Under the pieces are notes generated by a model. That model was not told where the DNA came from. It made no database searches and saw only the letters and a list, made by a program, of their open reading frames with translations. From IMG/VR virus record IMGVR_UViG_3300042456_000081, positions 1 through 21,997 of that record: a stretch of DNA of 21,997 nucleotides; one strand, 5' to 3'. Position numbers and translations under genes: made by a program. Of this stretch, positions 15,658-21,997 are shown piece after piece. This DNA comes from a virus. Within the stretch, counting starts at the first letter, position 1. Every line of letters starts with the position of its first letter.

Positions 15658-16109
15658 TGGATGATATAACTAATGTTTCAATGCAAGATAAAGTAAAAAA
15701 TCTTGAAGAAACATTAAAACATATACCCCAAGTGGAATGCCCTGTTAAGCATTATTTTGCACCAGGCATTTATGCTAGAGAAATAACAATTAAAAAAGGC
15801 ACTGTTTTAACAGGTGCTATACATAAAACTGAAAATTTAGCAATACTTTCATGCGGAAGGTTGCAATTAGTGACAGAATCAGGGACAATAGAAATATCTG
15901 CACCGCATATATTAACTGTTAAACCTGGTACTAAGAATGCGGCATACGCATTAGAAGATTCTGTATGGACTAATTTTTTTCCTACAGATGAAACAGATGT
16001 AGATAAACTTGTTGAACTATTGACAGAATCTAAAGCGTCTGAATTATTAGGTGGTATAGATAATAAACAACTTGTTGCAAATCAAGCAGCAGAAAGATTA
16101 GAGGAATAA
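15657..16109 (+). CDS. Cupin-like phage protein
   Basis: The product has 150 aa. Residues 27-110 read as a single cupin-type beta barrel: YAREITIKKGTVLTGAIHK leads to His56 and Glu59 at the place of the first metal-binding motif, then SCGRLQLVTESGTIEISAP and a KPGTKNAAYALEDSVWTNF second motif. The second motif lacks its usual histidine, so metal binding may be lost. Similar proteins occur among phage structural genes without known function. It starts in a TAATG overlap and lies one base before the gp7-like gene. In P22 this slot holds gp14, but no similarity to it is visible. Confidence 0.75.
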   Translation: MDDITNVSMQDKVKNLEETLKHIPQVECPVKHYFAPGIYAREITIKKGTVLTGAIHKTENLAILSCGRLQLVTESGTIEISAPHILTVKPGTKNAAYALEDSVWTNFFPTDETDVDKLVELLTESKASELLGGIDNKQLVANQAAERLEE

Positions 16110-16110
16110 T

Positions 16111-16875
16111 ATGGCTTTTGGAATATCAGCAGGTGCAGCAGCACTTATTGGCGGTGGAATAGCTGCCGCAGGGTCTATTATAGGCGGTGTATCAGGCGCT
16201 AAAGCTTCAAAACAAGCTGCAGGTACGCAAGCCGCAGCCGCTGATCGCGCCGCCGAGCTACAATATCAACAATTTCAAGAACAAAAAGAATTACAAGCGC
16301 CATTTCGCGAAGCTGGCTTAACATCACAAAATAGGCTGTTAGATTATCTTGGCTTATCGCCTGGTGCTAGTGGTAAATACGCTCGTGATTTTAGTATGGC
16401 TGATTTTCAACAAGATCCTGGATATGGTTTTAGATTATCTGAAGGTATGAAAGCATTAGATCGTACAGCAGCTGCACGTGGTGGGCTTTTATCTGGCTCT
16501 ACCTTAAAAGGTGCGCAACGCTTTGGTCAAGATTTAGCGTCACAAGAATATCAAAACGCATTTAATCGTTATCAAGTTAATCGATCAAATCAAATTAACC
16601 CATTACAAAGTCTTATGGGGTCTGGTCAATCTGCTACAAACGTATTAGGTACGGCAGGGCAAAACTATGCTAACCAAGCTGGTGAAGCCTACATGGGTGC
16701 GGGTAATGCACGTGCGTCTGGCTACATTGGATCAGCTAATGCACTCTCTAATGCTTTTGGTGGCGTAACTAATGCCTTTACTAATTACAATCTTATGAAT
16801 GCGCTTAACAGACCCGCTTATTCACCTTCTACAGGTGGCTATAGTACTGGCGGTGGTGTTAATGCTTTTCTATAA
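16111..16875 (+). CDS. Ejection (DNA transfer) protein, P22 gp7 position
   Basis: The product has 254 aa. A Gly/Ala-rich hydrophobic N-terminus (residues 4-30) is followed by an Ala/Gln-rich helix and the segment FQQDPGYGFRLSEGMKALDR then AAARGGLLSGSTLKG, very frequent in phage DNA transfer and internal virion proteins. The C-terminus is Asn/Gly/Ala-rich. In P22 gp7 (229 aa) is ejected with the DNA into the host envelope, and gp20 and gp16 follow it; here the next two genes have matching sizes. The site GAGGA precedes the ATG. N-terminal proteolytic processing as in P22 gp7 is possible but not visible. Confidence 0.82.
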   Translation: MAFGISAGAAALIGGGIAAAGSIIGGVSGAKASKQAAGTQAAAADRAAELQYQQFQEQKELQAPFREAGLTSQNRLLDYLGLSPGASGKYARDFSMADFQQDPGYGFRLSEGMKALDRTAAARGGLLSGSTLKGAQRFGQDLASQEYQNAFNRYQVNRSNQINPLQSLMGSGQSATNVLGTAGQNYANQAGEAYMGAGNARASGYIGSANALSNAFGGVTNAFTNYNLMNALNRPAYSPSTGGYSTGGGVNAFL

Positions 16876-16889
16876 TAAGGACTTAAATT

Positions 16890-18173
16890 ATGCCTATTGA
16901 TCCAACCATAGCCCTTCAGATAAAAAATCCACCGCTTGAATCGCCCGTAAATCAAATGGCTAAGATTTATGAGATTAAGCAAGCGCAACAAGCTAATGAA
17001 CTTAATCAATTAAAGTTGCAAGAAGCACAACGCGAAATGACTGAACGTGAAGCATTTAAGAATGCGCTTAGAGGTGCAGGCACCGATGATGAAGCTATTA
17101 GAAATGCTTTTTTTTCTAAAGGCGATGTTGAAGGTTATTCAAAATACCTTAAATCTAAGGGTGAAATTACTAAAACAGGCGTAGAAACCGCAGATAAAAA
17201 ACAAAGCATAATGCAAAGTGCGATGCGTGATTTAAGTACGCGCCCGTCTGACGCTAATATTATGGCGTATGCAGAGGATATTGAGGCATCAGGTTTGTTT
17301 TCGCCACAAGAAATAGCCGCAGTTAAGCGTAGAACGCAAGAATTACTTTCTTTACCTATGGATCAACGCGTACCTAAGTTAGCAAGTCAAGGCGCATCTG
17401 TATCTGAACTTAAACCTACTATACAAACACAAGATATTGGTGGTTCAACACGTATGTTAAGTATCGAACCTTTTGCTAATACATCTAGACTTGTAACAGG
17501 TAGTGAAGCTACTAAGACTGCAACGCCTGGTGATGTTATGTCTGCTACTACAACACGCCGTGGTCAAGACTTAACTAACGCTAGAGAACTACAACGTATT
17601 GAAATTGAAAAAGGTAAGAACTCACCTGAAGCGATTGCAATGCGGGCTAAGATGACTGAGCTAGGTAAGGCTGAAGCTAAGTTTGAAGCAGCTGCGCCTG
17701 AAGCCATGAGTAAAGCTAATGAAGCTATTCGTAAGATCGATGAGCTTGTCGGTACTGAGCCAACTAAAACTAAAGAAGGTAAAATTATTGCGGGTACTAG
17801 ACCGCATCCTGGCTTCACTTCAGCGGTTGGTGCTACTTTAATGCCTGGCGCTAGATTTGTAGACGGTACACCTGCAGCTGACTTTGATGCACGACTTAAA
17901 GAAATTCAAGGCGGGGCATTCTTAGAAGCATACAATACACTTAAAGGTGGTGGTTCTATTACTGAAGTTGAAGGTCAAAAAGCTACACAAGCCATTACAC
18001 GTATGTCTTTAGCGCAAAGTGAAAAAGAATTTAAAGCTGCAGCGCGTGAATTTCAAACCATTTTACGTAAAGGTATTGAACGCTCTAAAGCTAAACTTGG
18101 TAATGTTGGCGCTCCGGCAGCTGCAAATGCTTCACCTGATGTAGATGCAACTAACCCACTCTTAGCAGATTAG
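16890..18173 (+). CDS. Ejection protein, P22 gp20 position
   Basis: The product has 427 aa (P22 gp20 is 471). It is almost wholly helical and charged, with a coiled-coil-like start (IYEIKQAQQANELNQLKLQE, residues 27-46) and further long helices around residues 225-285. No catalytic motif is seen. The assignment to the ejection set rests on position between gp7-like and gp16-like genes, helical composition and length, not on a recognised domain. The site AAGGA lies 8 nt before the ATG. Confidence 0.65.
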   Translation: MPIDPTIALQIKNPPLESPVNQMAKIYEIKQAQQANELNQLKLQEAQREMTEREAFKNALRGAGTDDEAIRNAFFSKGDVEGYSKYLKSKGEITKTGVETADKKQSIMQSAMRDLSTRPSDANIMAYAEDIEASGLFSPQEIAAVKRRTQELLSLPMDQRVPKLASQGASVSELKPTIQTQDIGGSTRMLSIEPFANTSRLVTGSEATKTATPGDVMSATTTRRGQDLTNARELQRIEIEKGKNSPEAIAMRAKMTELGKAEAKFEAAAPEAMSKANEAIRKIDELVGTEPTKTKEGKIIAGTRPHPGFTSAVGATLMPGARFVDGTPAADFDARLKEIQGGAFLEAYNTLKGGGSITEVEGQKATQAITRMSLAQSEKEFKAAAREFQTILRKGIERSKAKLGNVGAPAAANASPDVDATNPLLAD

Positions 18174-18182
18174 GATTTAATA

Positions 18183-19997
18183 ATGGCAACATTAGCTGAA
18201 GTTTTAAAAGATCCTAACTATGTCAATGCTAACGCTGCGACTAAAGCGGCTATCTTTAATAAATATGCACCGCTTGACCCTAACTTTGCAAACGCTAATG
18301 AAGCTACGCAATCAGCTATTAAGTCTAAGTACGGTGTTGAAATGCCTACCTTGGAAACACCTAAAGCACCTGCACCCGCAGCTGTCAGTGATTCTATGTC
18401 TGAAATTCCAAAACGTACGTTAGCTCAAAAAATTGTCTATCCTATATTAGAAACAGCTTTACCTGTAGGCGGCGCACTTGTAGGCGGTACAGGCGGAACT
18501 GTATTTGGCCCAGGCGGTACGATAGCTGGTGGCGCTGCTGGCGCTGGTTTAGGCTATGGTGCAGCTAAAGAATTAGAACGTATGTATGAAGAAAAAATAG
18601 GCCAACGTGCGCCACAAACCTTACCACAAAATTTACTAGAAGCAGGTAAGAATGTATTAGAAGGTGCTACGTTTGAAGTGGGTGGCCGTGTGATCTTACC
18701 CCCTATTGCTAAAGCGGCAGGATGGGTATGGGACAAAACAACAGGTAAATTGGTTCAAATTAAAGCAGGTAAAATTGTACAAGAACTTGCCGGTGATCAA
18801 ATAGAACAGTTAAAAGCAGCAACTAAAGCAGCACCTGAAGGCGCTACAGGCGCGCAAGTTGCAGCTGATATTTATGCACCGCCTATTCAATCATTAGGTC
18901 AACGCGTTGTAGAAAAAGCACCTTACAAATATGGGCCATTACTTAAAGGTCAAGATGCAGCAACGATTGCAGAATTAGAAGGTTTAACGGGTGCTGCTAC
19001 AGCTACTGAAGCTAAACTTGGTCAAAAGGCAGCTAAAGAAACACTAAATAAAATAACAACGCCTATGCGTGAAGCTGAACTTGAAGCAGCAGGTACCATT
19101 GATACTAAGTCTATGATTAAAGATTTAGGTGAAAAACTTAAAGATCCTACGGTTGGCGTAAGCGATATTAATAGACGCGTTATAAATAAAGTTATTAATA
19201 AGATTGATACTTGGACTAAAGCCAACAAAGGTGAAATAGATCCTAAAGCTTTATATGAGATTCGTAAGAATACAATCAATGAAGAAGTATCTCGTTTAAT
19301 TGATAAAACGGATCCAACAGCGCAAGCAAAATATGCAGCTAAACTTTTAGCTGAAATACGCCCAGTCATAGATGATGCAATTACTAATGCAGGTGGTACA
19401 GGTTTTGCTAACTACCTTGAAACTTTTGCAGCAGGCGCTAATAAGATTGCGCAATCTAAACTTAATGCTAAAGCATTAGAACTATATAAAACTTCACCAG
19501 ATAAGTTTGTTCAACTGATTGAAGGTAATTTACCTAAAGAAGTAGAAAAGATTTTTGGTTCAGGTAATTTTAATATTGGTACGCAGATGGATGAAGCTTC
19601 TTTAAGCGTATTAAAGAAAGCTGCCGATAAAGTTAAACAATCTAAAACAATGGCAGAACAAGCTAAAATGGGCGAAACAATGTACAAAGATGTGATTGAA
19701 GCCAATACATCTAAGCTTAGATTCCCTAACTTTTTAAGTGCTAAAGCAACAGTAGCAAATGAAACATTAAGAATGTTAGAAGATAAAATTAACAAAAAAG
19801 TTATGAATGCGTTAGTAGAAGGTATGCAATCAGGTAAAAGTTTAAATCAGTTACTTAATATCGTACCTGCTAAAGATAGACTAGCTGTATTTAATGCGTT
19901 TCAGAGAGATCCAAATGTACAACGTGGATTAACTTTTAATTTTAATGCGTTAGCGGGACAAGATTACGAAGGTAATCAAAACGCACTTGCTCAGTAA
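18183..19997 (+). CDS. Ejection protein, P22 gp16 position
   Basis: The product has 604 aa (P22 gp16 is 609). It starts with two tandem 22-residue units (DPNYVNANAATKAAIFNKY, then DPNFANANEATQSAIKSKY) at residues 10-53. Residues 88-130 form a Gly-rich hydrophobic region (ALPVGGALVGGTGG, then GGTIAGGAAGAGLGYGAA) that could insert into membrane, and the rest is Lys/Ala-rich helix. No lytic transglycosylase motif is visible. It is probably the largest protein injected to form the DNA conduit across the envelope; this rests on order, size and the membrane-prone segment. A GGA-type ribosome site lies in the preceding stop region. Confidence 0.68.
   Translation: MATLAEVLKDPNYVNANAATKAAIFNKYAPLDPNFANANEATQSAIKSKYGVEMPTLETPKAPAPAAVSDSMSEIPKRTLAQKIVYPILETALPVGGALVGGTGGTVFGPGGTIAGGAAGAGLGYGAAKELERMYEEKIGQRAPQTLPQNLLEAGKNVLEGATFEVGGRVILPPIAKAAGWVWDKTTGKLVQIKAGKIVQELAGDQIEQLKAATKAAPEGATGAQVAADIYAPPIQSLGQRVVEKAPYKYGPLLKGQDAATIAELEGLTGAATATEAKLGQKAAKETLNKITTPMREAELEAAGTIDTKSMIKDLGEKLKDPTVGVSDINRRVINKVINKIDTWTKANKGEIDPKALYEIRKNTINEEVSRLIDKTDPTAQAKYAAKLLAEIRPVIDDAITNAGGTGFANYLETFAAGANKIAQSKLNAKALELYKTSPDKFVQLIEGNLPKEVEKIFGSGNFNIGTQMDEASLSVLKKAADKVKQSKTMAEQAKMGETMYKDVIEANTSKLRFPNFLSAKATVANETLRMLEDKINKKVMNALVEGMQSGKSLNQLLNIVPAKDRLAVFNAFQRDPNVQRGLTFNFNALAGQDYEGNQNALAQ
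18210..18341 (+). repeat. Tandem 22-residue DPN-(Y/F) repeat in the large ejection protein
   Basis: Two adjacent units (18210-18275 and 18276-18341) share the pattern Asp-Pro-Asn-aromatic, Asn-Ala-Asn, Ala-Thr, Ala-Ile, Lys-Tyr. The pattern recurs at the start of some phage internal proteins; its role is unknown. Confidence 0.85.
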
Positions 19998-20008
19998 AGG
20001 AACTAGCT

Positions 20009-20188
20009 ATGACCCCTGAAGAACAAAAAGAATTACAAAAACAAGCCATTAAAGAAGCTATTTCGGAATGGTTAGATAAACAATTTATTGTCGTAGGTAA
20101 ATGGACTTTAAAAGGTATCTTATCTGTAGGATTAGCTGTTTTATTTTATCTTTACGCAGCGGCGCATGGATGGGTAATCAAGTTATAA
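20009..20188 (+). CDS. 59-aa one-TM protein at the head of the lysis cassette
   Basis: This gene encodes 59 aa. Residues 1-25 form a charged helix (MTPEEQKELQKQAIKEAISE), and residues 32-52 form one hydrophobic membrane segment (LKGILSVGLAVLFYLYAAA). Similar short proteins occur near phage lysis genes. It could be a holin, an antiholin or another membrane factor; one TM with a charged N-terminus does not decide. AAAGGA lies 9-12 nt before the ATG. The stop overlaps the next ATG by one base (TAATG). Confidence 0.75.
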   Translation: MTPEEQKELQKQAIKEAISEWLDKQFIVVGKWTLKGILSVGLAVLFYLYAAAHGWVIKL

Positions 20189-20367
20189 TGAGTATTGAAG
20201 CCTTTGCAGGTTACTGTGAACATATGGTCGGTAAAACGATTGTTGAATGCGGAACCTTTGAGGATGATTTCTTTTTAACGTTTGATGATAAGACTACAAT
20301 GTTTATGATGGCAGATCAAGATTATTTAAGTTTAAGCCTTCATGTACCTAATGAGATTAAACAATGA
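20188..20367 (+). CDS. 59-aa hypothetical protein
   Basis: I place the start at ATG 20188, which shares one base with the stop of the one-TM gene, giving a 59-aa product beginning MSIEAFAGYCEHMVG. A longer frame from ATG 20101 exists, but its extra 29 residues only re-read the membrane-segment codons of the upstream gene and are probably not translated. The product has VECGTFEDDFFLTFDDKTTM, a predicted beta-hairpin pattern, and is acidic. The function is unknown. It ends in an ATGA overlap with the endolysin gene. Confidence 0.7.
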   Translation: MSIEAFAGYCEHMVGKTIVECGTFEDDFFLTFDDKTTMFMMADQDYLSLSLHVPNEIKQ

Positions 20368-20780
20368 TCAGTAGTCGTAGTTTAGATGACTTAAACCCTA
20401 AAGTAAAAAAGTTAGCCGAACAGTTTATCAAAGCTTGCCGTGATGCAGGTATAGATATTTTAATTTATAGTACTTATAGAGATGCAGAATCCCAAAATGA
20501 ACTTTATGCGCAAGGCCGTACAAAACCTGGACGTATTGTTACCAATGCTAAGGCTGGATTTTCTTACCATAATTGGCGTTGTGCTTTTGACTTTGTGCCT
20601 ATTGTAAATGGTAAAGCACGTTGGGATGATTCAGCAGCGTATTCTTTATGCGGTAACATAGGTGAAGATTTAGGATTTGAATGGGCTGGTCGTTGGTCTG
20701 GCAAACTTAAAGAAACAGCGCATATGCAGTTTACAGGTGGGCTATCTATATTTGATTTTCAAAAAGGAAAAACATTATGA
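20364..20780 (+). CDS. Endolysin: M15 family D-Ala / L-Ala-D-Glu-type peptidase
   Basis: The product has 138 aa and reads as a single M15 peptidase domain that cuts peptidoglycan stem peptides at the end of infection. Zinc ligands are His69 and Asp76 in SYHNWRCAFDF and His120 in KETAHMQF, with Glu117 three residues before His120 as in the VanX-type ExxH arrangement. The N-terminal IYSTYRDAESQNELYAQGR segment is typical of the family. In the usual S-x-H-x-x-G-x-A-x-D motif the Gly is Arg here. There is no signal peptide, so a holin is needed for release. It overlaps its neighbours by 4 nt on each side. Confidence 0.92.
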   Translation: MISSRSLDDLNPKVKKLAEQFIKACRDAGIDILIYSTYRDAESQNELYAQGRTKPGRIVTNAKAGFSYHNWRCAFDFVPIVNGKARWDDSAAYSLCGNIGEDLGFEWAGRWSGKLKETAHMQFTGGLSIFDFQKGKTL

Positions 20781-20965
20781 AAAAATGGTATCAAAGCAAA
20801 ACAGTTTGGTTTAATGTACTTGTTGCCATGGGCGCTGCAGTTGAAATTTACATGAATACATTACAAAGTTATTTTGACCCAAAAGTATATTTTGGTTTAG
20901 CTGTTCTTATTGCTGGCGTTAATGTTGTACTTCGTTGCATTTCTGCATCAGCTATTACTAAATGA
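20777..20965 (+). CDS. Two-TM holin candidate
   Basis: The product has 62 aa and starts MKKWYQSKTVWFNVLVAMGA. Two hydrophobic segments, at about residues 10-28 and 37-55, are separated by a short hydrophilic turn, with a basic N-terminus. This is the class II holin layout, and the gene lies between endolysin and Rz, where holins commonly sit. No sequence motif proves it. Overlaps of 4 nt with both neighbours (ATGA) make coupled translation likely. Confidence 0.72.
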   Translation: MKKWYQSKTVWFNVLVAMGAAVEIYMNTLQSYFDPKVYFGLAVLIAGVNVVLRCISASAITK

Positions 20966-21423
20966 CATTTTTTTTAGCTTATTGGAAACAACTTGCTATT
21001 GCAGGTAGCCTTGTCATACTTTTTTCTATTGGCTACTACAAAGGCTATTCATCAGAAAAAGCTAAGTTTGATGCTTTTAAATCTGAGTTAGCGCTTCGTG
21101 CTAAAGTACAAGAAGAAAAGAATAGTGCTACACTTAAAAAACAAAAGCAAATTACCGCTAACATTAAAAAGGATTACGCAGATGCCATTAAAAAACTCAG
21201 TATTTATTACGACGTTGCTTCTTCTACTCAATGGTTGCGCGACCATGGATCTGTATCCGGTAAATTGCCCGACGTTTCCAGCACCGCCAGCGGAACTAAT
21301 GGCGACACCCAAAGCAATCAATCTGGTTCCACAGGAGTTGATGCCTTAGATTGTGCATCGGATGTATTGCAATTGTTAAATCTACAAAAATGGATAAAAG
21401 ATCAAACAATAGTCAATAATTAA
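20962..21423 (+). CDS. Inner-membrane spanin, Rz-like
   Basis: The product has 153 aa. One N-terminal membrane segment (residues 10-27, LAIAGSLVILFSIGYYKG) is followed by a long charged periplasmic helix with coiled-coil character (about 33-82), then a Ser/Thr/Gly-rich region and a short helix at the C-terminus. This is the plan of lambda Rz, which spans the periplasm and pairs with the Rz1 lipoprotein to fuse inner and outer membranes in the last lysis step. Sequence identity in this family is low, so the call rests on topology, position after holin and endolysin, and the nested Rz1 frame. Confidence 0.88.
   Translation: MTFFLAYWKQLAIAGSLVILFSIGYYKGYSSEKAKFDAFKSELALRAKVQEEKNSATLKKQKQITANIKKDYADAIKKLSIYYDVASSTQWLRDHGSVSGKLPDVSSTASGTNGDTQSNQSGSTGVDALDCASDVLQLLNLQKWIKDQTIVNN
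21182..21349 (+). CDS. Outer-membrane spanin lipoprotein, Rz1-like, nested inside Rz
   Basis: A 55-aa frame lies wholly inside Rz in the +1 register. It starts MPLKNSVFITTLLLLLNGCA: a lipoprotein signal with a lipobox at residues 16-19 and Cys19 as the lipidated residue. The mature part is short and Pro-rich (CPTFPAPPAELMATP), as in known Rz1 proteins. AAGGA at 21169-21173 lies 8 nt before the ATG, inside Rz, and supports this start over an upstream in-frame ATG at 21098. Full nesting is the lambda arrangement. Confidence 0.9.
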   Translation: MPLKNSVFITTLLLLLNGCATMDLYPVNCPTFPAPPAELMATPKAINLVPQELMP

Positions 21424-21554
21424 TACCTTCTTTTAAATTTTGACCTCTGTAATCGACGTATACGCTCAAAATAAGACCTAAGTAATACCAATACCCCAAT
21501 AGCAGTACAAAACCCTGTAATGAACGATAGCGCGTAGCATAGGATGTAATCCAT
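21420..21554 (-). CDS. 44-aa membrane protein with a highly basic C-terminus
   Basis: This short minus-strand gene encodes 44 aa. Residues 3-25 are a hydrophobic membrane segment (YILCYALSFITGFCTAIG and on), and the last 19 residues carry nine Arg or Lys, so the tail should face the cytoplasm. AAGG lies 8 nt before the start. It starts just downstream of the 64-aa gene's stop, as the last gene of the minus-strand run, and its stop codon overlaps the Rz stop in opposite orientation by 4 nt. The function is unknown. Confidence 0.65.
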   Translation of the reverse strand: MDYILCYALSFITGFCTAIGVLVLLRSYFERIRRLQRSKFKRRY

Positions 21555-21556
21555 AA

Positions 21557-21751
21557 TTATGGCCTTATAGCTTCTTGTAAAATCTCAATTCTCTCACGTG
21601 AAGCTCTTAATGATGTATATCTTTGATGTAAACGCTGCAACATTGATACTCTTTTAGATATTTCACGCTCTTGGTTAAGAAGTGCTAATACTTCTTCTTC
21701 TGTTAGACTGTTAATCGTATCATTTAACGTTCGCCAATTTAATCTTTTCAT
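21557..21751 (-). CDS. 64-aa helical phage protein, function unknown
   Basis: The product begins MKRLNWRTLNDTINSLTEEE and is a charged helical protein with LALLNQEREISKR and LHQRYTSLRASRERIEILQE, a pattern I recognise from small phage proteins in early regions, without a known function. An AAAGGT-type site lies just upstream. The start overlaps the 56-aa gene's coding end by 32 nt in another frame, so the two are tightly coupled. Confidence 0.78.
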   Translation of the reverse strand: MKRLNWRTLNDTINSLTEEEVLALLNQEREISKRVSMLQRLHQRYTSLRASRERIEILQEAIRP

Positions 21752-21890
21752 GCTCTACCTTTCGTTGTAAGTTAACTACTAATGCTTCTATTCTATTAAA
21801 TCCTTTTATAGCGCTATTCATATTACGGTGGCGTATCTTTAACTCAGCTTCAGCTGTTTTAAGTTGTGCCTTTAATTTATCTAAATTCAT
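21720..21890 (-). CDS. 56-aa coiled-coil-like phage protein, function unknown
   Basis: The product begins MNLDKLKAQLKTAEAELKIR and is helical throughout with many Lys and Glu, so it is probably a small coiled coil. An excellent AGGAG site lies 5 nt before the ATG, within the end of the upstream helicase-like gene, which it overlaps by 4 nt (ATGA). The role is unknown; the operon context suggests early expression. Confidence 0.75.
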   Translation of the reverse strand: MNLDKLKAQLKTAEAELKIRHRNMNSAIKGFNRIEALVVNLQRKVEHEKIKLANVK

Positions 21891-21997
21891 TTTAACTCCT
21901 GCATAGCTATATCAGATATAGCGCGTTTATCGTGTAAAGCTGCCCAAATACGTTCATCTATTGTTTTGTTGGTTAATAGAACATAACACCATACATC
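21887..21997 (-). CDS. Probable SNF2/SF2-type helicase, last 36 residues (5' part outside the window)
   Basis: The frame is open from the window edge to a TGA at 21889-21887. The visible residues include LLTNKTIDERIWAALHDKRA, then ISDIAMQELK. The pattern Thr-hydrophobic-Asp-Glu-Arg-Ile followed by a Lys-Arg and a short helix is the common ending of SNF2-like helicases, including phage ones. The match is a short tail, so it could be another protein. A replication or recombination role is inferred. Confidence 0.55.
   Translation of the reverse strand, partial: DVWCYVLLTNKTIDERIWAALHDKRAISDIAMQELK

Noticed and set aside
20101-20187. A 29-codon N-terminal extension of the 59-aa hypothetical protein
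   Set aside because: It overlaps the membrane-segment codons of the preceding gene in another frame. The ATG at 20188 in the TAATG junction matches the coupling style of the whole operon.
21098-21181. A longer Rz1 starting at the ATG at 21098
   Set aside because: It would put about 28 basic residues before the lipoprotein signal. The ATG at 21182 has its own ribosome site and gives a normal signal peptide.
1-21997. CRISPR arrays, tRNAs, insertion sequences and integration sites
   Set aside because: I looked for spaced direct repeats, cloverleaf-like segments, transposase or integrase frames and terminal inverted repeats and saw none.

Overview
This window is the structural and lysis half of a tailed double-stranded DNA phage with a P22-like (podovirus) virion, cut at both ends. 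The evidence is the gene order: a large terminase fragment, portal, scaffold, coat protein, a gp4-like head-completion protein, a gp10-like tail hub, a needle-like protein, and then three ejection proteins of about 254, 427 and 604 aa. P22 has gp7, gp20 and gp16 in the same order and at similar sizes. The sequence is AT-rich with a strong preference for TTA leucine codons. A nested Rz/Rz1 spanin pair shows that the host has an outer membrane. I cannot name the host. No integrase, repressor, attachment site, tRNA or CRISPR array was seen.

Layout on the plus strand. 1-1184: C-terminal part of the large terminase. 1185-2047: three tiny Lys/Ala-rich proteins (two of them about 50 aa) and a phage-encoded GroES-type co-chaperonin, which overlaps the portal gene. 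2040-4235: portal. 4232-4594: a ferritin/Dps-like small protein. 4605-8293: a receptor-binding module with a tailspike carrying a self-cleaving S74 chaperone, a second beta-rich protein and a small structural protein; most of this module has different leucine codon use from the head genes. 8344-10351: scaffold and major capsid protein. 10359-11172: the coat gene and the next two small genes are each followed by their own hairpin terminator. 11178-15310: a small protein, gp4-like protein, fibre-like protein, gp10-like protein and a coiled-coil plus C1q/TNF-like candidate tail needle. 15322-16109: a small beta protein and a cupin-like protein. 16111-19997: three ejection proteins. 20009-21423: lysis cassette with a one-TM protein, a 59-aa protein, an M15 peptidase endolysin, a two-TM holin candidate, Rz, and Rz1 nested in another frame.

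At 21420 the strand switches. Four tightly packed minus-strand genes run toward the late operon: the last 36 residues of a probable SNF2-type helicase, 56-aa and 64-aa proteins, and a 44-aa membrane protein whose stop codon overlaps the Rz stop. This is probably the end of the early or replication operon.

Most late genes are joined by 1-8 nt overlaps or short gaps with AAGGA-type ribosome binding sites, which suggests one long late transcript tuned by internal terminators. The less expected content is the GroES, the Dps-like protein with four of five ferroxidase residues, the three stacked terminators, the codon-use break in the receptor-binding module, and several short genes missed by a simple ORF length cut.
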